64,000 nt of DNA from Palsa-506 sp963755815 (GTDB taxonomy: Bacteria > Actinomycetota > Actinomycetes > Streptosporangiales > Streptosporangiaceae): contig CAVWLF010000023.1 of the NCBI GenBank assembly GCA_963755815.1, positions 20,195 to 84,194 of the forward strand. Reading direction: 5' to 3'. This document shows positions 37,531 through 45,006 of the stretch, in pieces (position 1 is the first letter of the stretch; every line of letters begins with the position of its first letter). The position numbers and the translations under genes were made by a program. The notes beneath the pieces are model-generated. The model was not told where the DNA came from, did no database searches, and worked only from the letters and a program-made list of their open reading frames with translations.

Positions 37531-37869
37531 TTAGCTGAAGCCGCCGTGCGCGATGCCCAGGCAGACGCCGACGAAGGCGGGCACCACCCCGGCCATCAGC
37601 ACGATTCGCTGCTCTCTCGTAATGGAGATCATCTGCAGGCACAGGCCGACCACCATGCTGGCGATGCCCAGCACCGTCGCCGCCAGGTGCAGGTGCACGA
37701 CCAGGCCGAGGGGGAACGCGGCAATGCCGGCCACCAGGGTAAACACGCTGAGCCAGAACTGCACCGGATGCCGCTTGGCTTCCTGCACCGGATCCTGCTT
37801 GGCATCGGTGCCGAGCGCCTGATCGGACTGGCCGGCGCTGGCCTTGATCGTCTCAGCCACGGCTGTCAC
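37531..37869 (-). CDS. Small membrane protein of unknown function
   Basis: 112 aa, GTG start. About 35 soluble residues precede three predicted transmembrane helices (FWLSVFTLVAGIAAFPLGLVV, ATVLGIASMVVGLCLQM, IVLMAGVVPAFVGVCLGIAH). No family recognised. It lies 62 bp from the endonuclease IV gene on the same strand. Confidence 0.7.
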   Translation of the reverse strand: MTAVAETIKASAGQSDQALGTDAKQDPVQEAKRHPVQFWLSVFTLVAGIAAFPLGLVVHLHLAATVLGIASMVVGLCLQMISITREQRIVLMAGVVPAFVGVCLGIAHGGFS

Positions 37870-38208
37870 TCCCTCGGGGCGTTTCGCTGCCTATCCGTCC
37901 GTCAACCGGGTGTCTGCCCGCCAGCCGGGGAGCGGAATCCTGCGGCTGGCCGGCGGCCGGGGCTGCTTCGACGGCGGCCGCCAACATTGTCGCGGGCCGC
38001 CGTCCCCGGCCGGCGGCCGGGGTGGCCTCGGGCGGCATGAGCTGGCCGGGCCTCGTTATCAATGGTGGCCGGTTTCATCGCTGGCCGCCGGGCCAGGAGT
38101 GCCTGGTAAGCTGACCCGGCCGCACATGGCCGCCGTCCCGGCGGCGTGCGGCTCCTCCTGTCACGGAGAGACCGTGACCGCGTAGTCCAGAGGAGGCAGG
38201 TAAAGCGC
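37870..38208. other. Divergent spacer before rpsF
   Basis: 339 bp without a convincing gene. It contains a hairpin with arms GACGGCGGCC / GGCCGCCGTC (37970-38004, 15-base loop) and, at its end, the AGAGGAGG ribosome binding site of rpsF. The rpsF promoter must lie here, but I cannot define it. Confidence 0.5.
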
Positions 38209-38499
38209 ATGCGCCGTTACGAGATGATGATCATCCTCGATCCCTCGCTTGAGGAGCGCACCGTCCAGCCGTCGCTTGAGCAGTTCCTCAAGGTTGTCAC
38301 GTCAGCGGGCGGTGTCGTGGACAAGGTCGATGTCTGGGGCAGGCGTCGGCTCGCCTACGAGATCGACAAAAAGTCCGAGGGCATCTATACCGTCATCGAC
38401 ATGACCGCCGATCCGGACACCGTCAAGGAGCTTGACCGCCAGCTGAACCTGAACGAGGCGATCCTGCGGACCAAGATCCTGCGTCCCGAGCTGCACTGA
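38209..38499 (+). CDS. rpsF: 30S ribosomal protein S6
   Basis: 96 aa from the ATG at 38209 (MRRYEMMIILDPS), with AGAGGAGG upstream. The core VDVWGRRRLAYEIDKKSEGIY and the end NEAILRTKILRPELH are typical S6. First gene of rpsF-ssb-rpsR-rplI. Confidence 0.97.
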   Translation: MRRYEMMIILDPSLEERTVQPSLEQFLKVVTSAGGVVDKVDVWGRRRLAYEIDKKSEGIYTVIDMTADPDTVKELDRQLNLNEAILRTKILRPELH

Positions 38500-38556
38500 G
38501 CTGACGCACGGCCGTCCGGGCCGGACCCACCCATCTGAAAGACCGGGAGTATCCCG

Positions 38557-39084
38557 ATGGCAGGCGACACCACCATCACCATCGTCGGCAACCTCGTCGG
38601 CGACCCCGAGCTCCGCTATACCCCGACCGGGCAGGCCGTCGCGAACTTCCGCATCGCGTCGACGCCCCGGTTCATGGACCGGACCACGAACGAGTGGAAG
38701 GACGGCGACTCGCTGTTCCTGTCCTGCAATGTCTGGCGGCAGGCGGCGGAGAACGTCGCCGAGTCGCTGCAGCGCGGGATGCGGGTCATCGTGCAGGGCC
38801 GGCTCCGGCAGCGGTCGTACGAGACCAAGGAAGGCGAGAAGCGAACCGTCTACGAGATCGAGGTCGACGAGGTCGGCCCGTCGCTGCGCAACGCTTCCGC
38901 CAAGGTCACCAAGTCGCAGCGGTCTTCGGGCGGCTTCGGCGGCGGCGGTGGCGCGGCCGGCCAGGGCGGCCAGGGCGGGTATGGTGGAGGCGGCGGAGGC
39001 CGCCCGGCCGAGGACCCGTGGGCGTCCGATTCCCGCGGCGGGTCAGCCGGTGAGGGCGGGTACACCGACGAGCCGCCGTTCTGA
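38557..39084 (+). CDS. ssb: Single-stranded DNA-binding protein
   Basis: 175 aa. An OB fold (TTITIVGNLVGDPELRYTPTGQAVANFRIAS, then FLSCNVWRQAAENVAESLQRGMRVIVQGRL) is followed by a Gly-rich linker and the acidic tip TDEPPF, which recruits partner proteins. It binds single strands at the fork and lies between S6 and S18, as usual. Confidence 0.97.
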   Translation: MAGDTTITIVGNLVGDPELRYTPTGQAVANFRIASTPRFMDRTTNEWKDGDSLFLSCNVWRQAAENVAESLQRGMRVIVQGRLRQRSYETKEGEKRTVYEIEVDEVGPSLRNASAKVTKSQRSSGGFGGGGGAAGQGGQGGYGGGGGGRPAEDPWASDSRGGSAGEGGYTDEPPF

Positions 39085-39206
39085 CCGGGACCGGGCCGCC
39101 AGGCCGTAATCCGCGGTCTTCCCGCCCGCCCATGTTTTATTACGTCCTATCCGCCGGATAAAACGACCATCCCCGCCGAGGCGGGGCTCTGCTAAGGAGC
39201 ACCACG

Positions 39207-39443
39207 ATGGCCAAGCCACCGATTCGCAAGCCCAAGAAGAAAGTCTGCCTGTTCTGCCAGGAGAAGATCACCCACGTGGACTACAAGGACACGGGGCTGC
39301 TGCGCAAGTTCATCTCTGACCGCGGCAAGATCCGGGCACGACGGGTTTCCGGCAACTGCACGCAGCATCAGCGCGACGTCGCCACGGCGATCAAGAACTC
39401 GCGCGAGATGGCGCTGCTGCCGTATACCAGCCAGGCACGATGA
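39207..39443 (+). CDS. rpsR: 30S ribosomal protein S18 (Cys-containing form)
   Basis: 78 aa. CLFCQEK at the N-terminus and SGNCTQHQRDV later provide Cys/Cys/Cys/His positions, so this is a C+ (zinc-binding) form rather than the zinc-free paralogue. The core YKDTGLLRKFISDRGKI is standard. Confidence 0.96.
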   Translation: MAKPPIRKPKKKVCLFCQEKITHVDYKDTGLLRKFISDRGKIRARRVSGNCTQHQRDVATAIKNSREMALLPYTSQAR

Positions 39444-39465
39444 TGCCGAGGGAGGTCGCGGACCG

Positions 39466-39927
39466 ATGAGCGGTACGCCGATGAAACTCATCCTCACCCA
39501 GGAAGTCACCGGCCTGGGTGGCCCCGGCGATGTCGTGGACGTCGCCGGCGGATACGGCCGGAATTACCTCGTACCGCGCGGCCTGGCGATGCGCTGGACG
39601 CGCGGCGCGGAGAAGCAGCGGGAACTGATCAAGCGGGCCCGGTCGGTCCGCGAGATCAGGGGCCTGGACGACGCGAAGGACGCGGCGAACCGGCTCGCGT
39701 CGCTGACCGTCCGGCTGGAGACCAAGGCCGGCGGCGGCGGCAGGCTGTTCGGGTCGGTCTCGCCGGCCGATATCGCGGCCGCGGTACTGGCCGCGGGCGG
39801 CCCCGAGCTCGACAAGCGCCGGATCGAAATCAAGAACCCGATCAAGACCGTGGGCTCGCACCAGGTGGCGATCAGGCTGCATCCCGAGGTCAGGGCAATG
39901 CTGGATATCGAGGTCGCGGCGCGCTAA
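39466..39927 (+). CDS. rplI: 50S ribosomal protein L9
   Basis: 153 aa. The core is MKLILTQEVTGLGGPGDVVDV, GYGRNYLVPRGLA, a long connecting helix, and the C-terminal domain with GSVSPADIAAAV. The first ATG (39466) has GGAGG 11 bases upstream; the canonical MKLI start at 39481 has no clear site, so either is possible. Confidence 0.96.
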   Translation: MSGTPMKLILTQEVTGLGGPGDVVDVAGGYGRNYLVPRGLAMRWTRGAEKQRELIKRARSVREIRGLDDAKDAANRLASLTVRLETKAGGGGRLFGSVSPADIAAAVLAAGGPELDKRRIEIKNPIKTVGSHQVAIRLHPEVRAMLDIEVAAR

Positions 39928-39932
39928 GCCGC

Positions 39933-39960
39933 CCGCCGGGGCGCCACGGCGCCCCGGCGG
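39933..39960 (+). terminator. Terminator of the rpsF-ssb-rpsR-rplI operon
   Basis: Perfect hairpin with 13-bp arms CCGCCGGGGCGCC / GGCGCCCCGGCGG and a 2-base centre, 6 bp after the rplI stop. No T-tract. Confidence 0.8.
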
Positions 39961-40014
39961 CTCGGACTACATGATGCGCGACGGCGACGTCGTCGAGTTC
40001 CGGCATAGTCAACC

Positions 40015-40560
40015 ATGACGACACGCGAGAATCCCGACATCATTCAGCTCACTAATCCGGGTGAGGCTGATCCGGTGGTGAGACAGGAGCTGACCGCATG
40101 CTGGATAGCGGTCACGAACGCCGGCGGCGCGGCGGGATTCCCGTTTCCCCCGGTCGACTCTAGTCAGGTCCGCCCGGCCGTCGATGCTCTTGCGTCCTGC
40201 CTCGACTCCAGCCAAAGCCGGATATTGCTGGCCTGCGTCGGCGGCACCCTCGCGGGGTGGGTGGCTCTCAGCCGCGATCCCAGCCCTCTCATCGCGCACT
40301 GGGGTGTTGTCAGCCACTTGCAGACGCAGCTCGCGCGCAGGAACGAGGGCATCGGGTCGGCCCTGATGCATCGACTCCGGGAAGTTGCCCGCGACGAGAT
40401 GGGCCTGGAGCAGCTCCACCTGGCGGTCCGCGGCGGAATGGGACTCGAAGACTTTTACTCCCGGCTCGGCTGGCGGGTAACAGGCAGTTGGCCTGGCAAG
40501 CTCCGGCTTGCTCCTGACGACACCAGGGACGAGATCTTGATGATCCTCACGCCCCTGTGA
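40015..40560 (+). CDS. GNAT-family N-acetyltransferase
   Basis: 181 aa. The acetyl-CoA loop is visible in LQTQLARRNEGIGSALMHRLREVARDE, with LHLAVRGGMGLEDFYSRLGWRVTG near the end, the usual motif B region. The substrate is unknown. It stands alone between rplI and dnaB and is followed by a large inverted repeat. Confidence 0.82.
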   Translation: MTTRENPDIIQLTNPGEADPVVRQELTACWIAVTNAGGAAGFPFPPVDSSQVRPAVDALASCLDSSQSRILLACVGGTLAGWVALSRDPSPLIAHWGVVSHLQTQLARRNEGIGSALMHRLREVARDEMGLEQLHLAVRGGMGLEDFYSRLGWRVTGSWPGKLRLAPDDTRDEILMILTPL

Positions 40561-40595
40561 CCATCGGGAACGCCGGGTTAGCTCGCCACGCCTCT

Positions 40596-40653
40596 TTCAT
40601 GATCACGGAGGATTGGGCATGCTCTGGCCGGCCCGATCCTCCGTGATCATGAA
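40596..40653. repeat. Large inverted repeat between GNAT gene and dnaB region
   Basis: Perfect 18-bp arms, TTCATGATCACGGAGGAT and its complement (40596-40613 and 40636-40653), with a 22-base loop; further partly paired bases extend them. It starts 36 bp after the GNAT stop. It could be a terminator, but the sequence looks like a dispersed intergenic palindrome. Within this window I see it once. Confidence 0.6.
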
Positions 40654-40681
40654 GAGCGCAGGGTGCAGGCCGGGAGATCGT

Positions 40682-40879
40682 TCATCCGCCGCCCCCGGGG
40701 CCGTACCGGGGCACTCGCCGGGCCAGCTCCGGGTCCAGTTCCGCGATCATGGCCCAGATCCTGGCCAGGCGGTCCTGCATCCCCGTGTCCGATCCTGCGT
40801 GATCGGCCGCCAGCGAGTCAGCCGCCAGTTCGTCGATGGCCATGCCGATCCGGGTCAGCCGCTCGCTAGTCGAACACAT
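40682..40879 (-). CDS. Possible small helical protein
   Basis: 65 aa from an ATG at 40879. The sequence (MCSTSERLTRIGMAIDEL, QDRLARIWAMIAELDPELARRV) is helical with balanced composition, unlike the Arg/Pro-rich shadow frames nearby. It faintly resembles the leader of HNH/DUF222-type proteins, but no family can be assigned. Confidence 0.4.
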   Translation of the reverse strand: MCSTSERLTRIGMAIDELAADSLAADHAGSDTGMQDRLARIWAMIAELDPELARRVPRYGPGGGG

Positions 40880-41065
40880 ACTCGAACAGTAGGGCCGCCC
40901 GGTGACGGTTGCCTGCCAATCGAGCCGATCCGGCGGGAGCCGCTGCCGGCAGGCGCGATCAGGTCAGCCGCCGGAGCCAGCCGGCCGGGGTCGGCCGCCG
41001 CGGAGCGCCCCTCCGGAAGCCAGGTAGTGATAGTTCGCCGGTGATGTTCGGCGTCAAATTCTCAA

Positions 41066-41257
41066 TGTGGATAACTTCCCGCAATTCCGGGCCGCACTTC
41101 CCGCGGAATCTTTTTCTTGCGCACAAGCGGTGGATAACGTAGGCACAGGCAGAAGGCGCGGCCGTGCCGATTACCGGACCATTTCCACAGGCCTATCCCC
41201 ATGCTGCGCACAGCACCGGCGGCGTGTCTGCACAGGCTGTCCACAGGCCTGTGCACA
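41066..41257. promoter_or_regulatory. Cluster of DnaA-box-like sites upstream of dnaB
   Basis: Within about 190 bp: an exact TTATCCACA on the minus strand (41066-41074), TTATCCACC on the minus strand (41129-41137), and on the plus strand ATTTCCACA (41181-41189), CTATCCCCA (41193-41201), CTGTCCACA (41237-41245) and CTGTGCACA (41249-41257). No gene covers 40880-41346. The region holds the dnaB promoter and may be a DnaA-responsive control element. Confidence 0.65.
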
Positions 41258-41346
41258 GCGCGACTGGACGCCGGAACCGGCTGCCGAGAGACTGTCCGAG
41301 CCATCCGGTAGAACGGACTTGATCGCCCGCGCGGGCCTCGCGGGGA

Positions 41347-44300
41347 GTGCTCACCGGCAGGGGGAGGTGGCATCAACTGAGCGTCACAGAGATCGCACCG
41401 CGAGACGGCGGATTCGAGCGGACGCCACCGCACGACATCGCCGCTGAGCAGTGCGTGCTCGGCGGAATGCTGTTGTCGAAGGACGCGATTTCCGACGTTC
41501 TTGAGGTAATCCGGCCGCACGATCACTACCGGCCGGCCCATCAGCTCGTGCACGAGGTGATCCTCGACCTGTACGGCCGCGGGGAGCCGGCCGACGCCGT
41601 CACCGTCGCCGCCGAGCTGACCAAGCGGGGGGACATCGGGCGGATGGGCGGCGCCCCGTACCTGCACACCCTGATCGCCTCCGTGCCGACGGCGGCGAAC
41701 GCCGGCTACTACGCCAGGATCGTGCGCGAGCGGGCGATCCTGCGCCGCCTGGTCGAGGTCGGCACCAGGATCGTGCAGCTTGGCTACTCGGGCGACGGCG
41801 ACGCTGATGACCTGCTCGACCGCGCTGAGGCGGAGGTCTACGGGGTCGCCGAGCGGCGGGTCAGCGAGGACTATCTCCCGCTGTCCGAGATCATGCCGGG
41901 AGCGCTGGACGAGATCGAGGCGATCGGCAGCCGGGGCGGCGGGCTGACCGGCGTTCCGACCGGCTTCGCCGGCCTTGACGCGCTCACCAACGGCCTGCAC
42001 CCGGGCCAGATGATCGTGATCGCGGCCAGGCCGGCCCTCGGCAAGGCGCTGGCCCTGGATACGCCGCTGCCGACGCCGGACGGCTGGACGACCATGGGAG
42101 AGGTTCAGGCGGGCGACTACCTCATCGGAGCCGACGGCAGGCCGGCCCGGGTGCTGGCCGTCACCGGCGTGATGCATGAGCGGCCCTGCTTCGAAGTGGA
42201 GTTCAGCGACGGCGCGGTGATAGTCGCCGACGCCGAGCACCAGTGGCGGACAACCACCCGGGCGGGACGTCGTGGGCGATCAGCGCATCCTCCGGCCCGG
42301 CACGGGCCGGAGGAGTCCGGTCAGCGGCTACCGGAGGCCGGCCCAGCGGCGCTCCTGGACCGGCCGGGGAGCGTAGCTACGACAGCCGCGCACCAGGAAA
42401 TCGTGACGACCGCTCAGCTGGCTGCGACCGTGCGCTGCCCGGTGGACGGGCGCCCGAACCATGCCGTCACCCTGGCCCGGCCCGCGGTCCTGCCGGCCCG
42501 GAGCCTGCCGTTTCCCCCGTACGCGCTGGGCGCGTGGCTGGCCGGCCAGGCGAGCCGGCCAGCCCAATTCGCTACCGCGGACCCGGATCATGGAACCGCT
42601 CAGGCCGTCCTTCGCCGCCTGGGCGTGCTGGGCAGCAAGCACATCCCGGCTGAGTACCTGCGGGCGTCTGAGGCGCAGCGCCGTGCCTTGCTGGCCGGGC
42701 TCCTCGATACGGGCGGGCAGCAGGATCAGGTCGGCACCGTCCAGTTCGCCGTCGCCAGCCGCCGGCTGGCCACTGACACCACGGAACTCGTCCTCAGCCT
42801 CGGTTACCGCGCCACGATGACAACCAGGCTAGCCCGGGGGCGCACGGCAGGAAGCCCGGCTTGCTACCTGATCACGTTCAGGCCGCCTGACGAGGTGTTC
42901 CGGCTGGCGCGGAAGCCGGCCCGGCAGGCCACCCCGGCCGGTCCGGCCGCGCGCAGCCGGTTCATTACCGGCGTGCGCCCCGTCCCGAGCGTGCCCGTCC
43001 GCTGCGTGCAGGTGGACAACAGCGATCAGATGTACCTGGCCGGGCGCAGCTGGATTCCCACCCACAACTCGACTCTCGCACTGGATCTGGCCCGCGCGGC
43101 GTCGGTGGCGCACGGGCAGGCTGCGGTCCTGTTCAGCCTGGAGATGAGCCGCAACGAGGTCACCATGCGGCTGCTGTCGGCCGAGGCGCGGGTCCCGCTG
43201 CATCACATGCGCACGGGCCAGATGGGCGATGAGGACTGGACCCGGCTGGCGCGGCGGATGAGCGAGGTCGTGAACGCGCCGCTGTTCATCGACGACTCGC
43301 CGAACATGTCGATGATGGAGATCCGGGCGAAATGCCGCCGGCTGAAGCAGCGGCATGACCTGCGGCTGGTGATCATCGATTACCTGCAGCTGATGACCTC
43401 GCCGAAGCGGGTGGAGAACAGGCAGCAGGAAGTGTCGGACATGTCCCGGTCGCTGAAGCTGCTGGCTAAGGAACTCGACGTCCCGGTCGTCGCCGTCGCC
43501 CAGCTCAACCGCGGACCGGAGCAGCGCGGCGACAAGCGGCCGTTGCTGGCTGACCTGAGAGAGTCGGGGTGCCTGACCGCGGCGACCCGCATCCTGCGGG
43601 CTGACAGCGGGAGCGAGATTTCACTGGGGGAGCTCGTCGAGTCCGGCGAGCGTGACGTTCCGGTCTGGTCGCTCGACGAGCAGCTGCGCCTGGTACCCCG
43701 GATCATGACGCACGCGTTCCCCAGCGGAGTCAGGGAAGTCTTCCAGGTACGGCTGTGGTCCGGCCGCGAAGTGCAGGCCACGGCGAGCCATCCGTTCCTT
43801 ACCCACGATGGCTGGCGCCCCCTGGGCGAGCTCTCGGCTGGTTCGCGGGTCGCCGTGCCGAGGTATGTGCCCGCCCCGCTTGACATCCAGGGGCTTCCTG
43901 AGCACGAGGTCATCATGCTTGCTGACCTCGTGCGCCGCCGCCAGAAGTCCGTCCCGGAGGCTGTCTTTGCCTTGCCAAAGCGGCAGCTTGCGCTTTTCCT
44001 GCGCCATCTCTGGGCTACCGGCGGATCCGCGACCGTTAGCAAGTCCGGCGCTGCCCGGGTGCGCTACGCGACGTCAAGTGAGCGGCTGGCGCGGGACCTG
44101 CAGGGACTCATGCTGCGTTTCGACATCAGGCCTCGCGTGCATTCTGCTGGTAACACCTCCGGGCATCCGCAGTGGACGGTGGATGTGCGTGGTGTCGAAG
44201 ACCAGCGGAGGTTTCTCCAGGAGATTGGCGTCCACGGTGATCGCGCCATAGCCGTCACACCGGCGCTGGAACGCCTGGGGCCGATGACGGCGGCCGGCCG

Positions 44301-44799
44301 CCTCGATACGGTTCCTCCGGGCGTCTGGGAGCGCGTGCGCCGGGTAATGGACGACCAGGCGGCCGCGGCCTCTGCGCCGCAGGCAAGTGCGGGAACGGGC
44401 AGCCGCGGGGATCTCAGCACGCTGATCAGCCCGGCACGTAAGCGGCTATCGCGTATCGCCGCGGTCCTAGGTGACGCTGAGCTGGAGATGCTCTCAACTA
44501 ATGACGTCTACTGGGACGAGATTAAGTCGATCCAGAGTATTGGCATCCAGCCGGTTTATGATGCGACCGTGCTCGGAACTCACAACTTCCTGGCCAACGG
44601 AATAAACCTTCATAATAGTATTGAACAGGATGCGGACGTCGTTATCCTGCTGCATCGCGAGGATGCCTACGAGCGGGAGTCGCCGCGCGCGGGCGAGGCG
44701 GACTTCATCGTGGCCAAGCACCGCAACGGCCCGACAACCACGGTGACCGTGGCCTTCCAGGGCCACTTCAGCCGCTTCGTGGACATGGCGCCCGGCTGA
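41347..44799 (+). CDS. dnaB: Replicative DNA helicase DnaB with two inteins
   Basis: Hexameric fork helicase. The precursor is 1150 aa; removing inteins of 341 and 349 aa leaves 460 aa, the normal DnaB size. The N-terminal domain begins HDIAAEQCVLGGMLLSKDAI. The RecA-like domain has ARPALGK/STLALD (Walker A, split by intein 1), VIIDYLQLM (Walker B), QLNRGPEQR and ADLRESG/SIEQDADVV (split by intein 2). The GTG at 41347 is the first start, but a strong AGGGGGAGG lies 9 bases before a CTG at 41377 (LSVTEIAPRDGGFER), so the true start may be that CTG. DUF721/DciA in this window is its likely loading partner. Confidence 0.96.
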   Translation: MLTGRGRWHQLSVTEIAPRDGGFERTPPHDIAAEQCVLGGMLLSKDAISDVLEVIRPHDHYRPAHQLVHEVILDLYGRGEPADAVTVAAELTKRGDIGRMGGAPYLHTLIASVPTAANAGYYARIVRERAILRRLVEVGTRIVQLGYSGDGDADDLLDRAEAEVYGVAERRVSEDYLPLSEIMPGALDEIEAIGSRGGGLTGVPTGFAGLDALTNGLHPGQMIVIAARPALGKALALDTPLPTPDGWTTMGEVQAGDYLIGADGRPARVLAVTGVMHERPCFEVEFSDGAVIVADAEHQWRTTTRAGRRGRSAHPPARHGPEESGQRLPEAGPAALLDRPGSVATTAAHQEIVTTAQLAATVRCPVDGRPNHAVTLARPAVLPARSLPFPPYALGAWLAGQASRPAQFATADPDHGTAQAVLRRLGVLGSKHIPAEYLRASEAQRRALLAGLLDTGGQQDQVGTVQFAVASRRLATDTTELVLSLGYRATMTTRLARGRTAGSPACYLITFRPPDEVFRLARKPARQATPAGPAARSRFITGVRPVPSVPVRCVQVDNSDQMYLAGRSWIPTHNSTLALDLARAASVAHGQAAVLFSLEMSRNEVTMRLLSAEARVPLHHMRTGQMGDEDWTRLARRMSEVVNAPLFIDDSPNMSMMEIRAKCRRLKQRHDLRLVIIDYLQLMTSPKRVENRQQEVSDMSRSLKLLAKELDVPVVAVAQLNRGPEQRGDKRPLLADLRESGCLTAATRILRADSGSEISLGELVESGERDVPVWSLDEQLRLVPRIMTHAFPSGVREVFQVRLWSGREVQATASHPFLTHDGWRPLGELSAGSRVAVPRYVPAPLDIQGLPEHEVIMLADLVRRRQKSVPEAVFALPKRQLALFLRHLWATGGSATVSKSGAARVRYATSSERLARDLQGLMLRFDIRPRVHSAGNTSGHPQWTVDVRGVEDQRRFLQEIGVHGDRAIAVTPALERLGPMTAAGRLDTVPPGVWERVRRVMDDQAAAASAPQASAGTGSRGDLSTLISPARKRLSRIAAVLGDAELEMLSTNDVYWDEIKSIQSIGIQPVYDATVLGTHNFLANGINLHNSIEQDADVVILLHREDAYERESPRAGEADFIVAKHRNGPTTTVTVAFQGHFSRFVDMAPG
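42046..43068 (+). other. Intein 1 in DnaB Walker A: class 3, endonuclease degenerate
   Basis: Residues 234-574 of the precursor (341 aa), inserted between GK and STLAL of the P-loop. It starts with Ala (ALALDTPLPTPDGWTTMGEVQAGD), not Cys/Ser. It has the Trp-Cys-Thr triplet of class 3 inteins: Trp in block B (AEHQW), Cys in block F (VRCVQVD) and Thr in block G (PTHN), followed by Ser as +1 residue. Class 3 inteins at this DnaB site are known from mycobacteria and phages. The LAGLIDADG endonuclease remnants are LGAWLAGQAS, where family members have LGDG, and LLAGLLDTGG, where they have DTDG, so both catalytic acids appear lost. Confidence 0.93.
43570..44616 (+). other. Intein 2 in DnaB: class 1, endonuclease degenerate
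   Basis: Residues 742-1090 (349 aa), inserted between ADLRESG and SIEQDADVV, the site used by many bacterial DnaB inteins. It starts with Cys1 (CLTAATRIL), has block B TASHPFLT, block F VYDATVLGTHNF and ends NLHN before Ser+1, a complete class 1 splicing set. In the endonuclease region the first LAGLIDADG motif is reduced to MLADLVRRRQKS with no acidic residue, and the second reads HLWATGGS where DGS is expected. The last 150 bp are clearly less GC-rich than the surroundings. Confidence 0.92.
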
Positions 44800-45006
44800 C
44801 GGCCGCAGATGCAGGGTCTCATTTTCGGCTGCACCTTCTCAACGACAGTCGGCCCGGAGCGGGCGCCGTACGCCGTTTGCGGTTCCGGTCCGGGAGGGTG
44901 AGAAGGTTGCCGAAGGAGCCCCGGGCTGCTAAGTCTCGTCATGAGGGGCCGCGCGGTAGACGACATATCATCGCGACAACATGCCATCCGAGGACCGAGG
45001 GCTGCC

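Noticed and set aside
37970..38004. Riboswitch or attenuator before rpsF
   Set aside because: There is one plain hairpin but no conserved aptamer pattern; it is just as likely part of a terminator or chance pairing.
44830..44925. Imperfect inverted repeat TTCGGC...ACCTTCTCA / TGAGAAGGTTGCCGAA after dnaB
   Set aside because: The arms need a gap and the loop is long; too weak to call a terminator.
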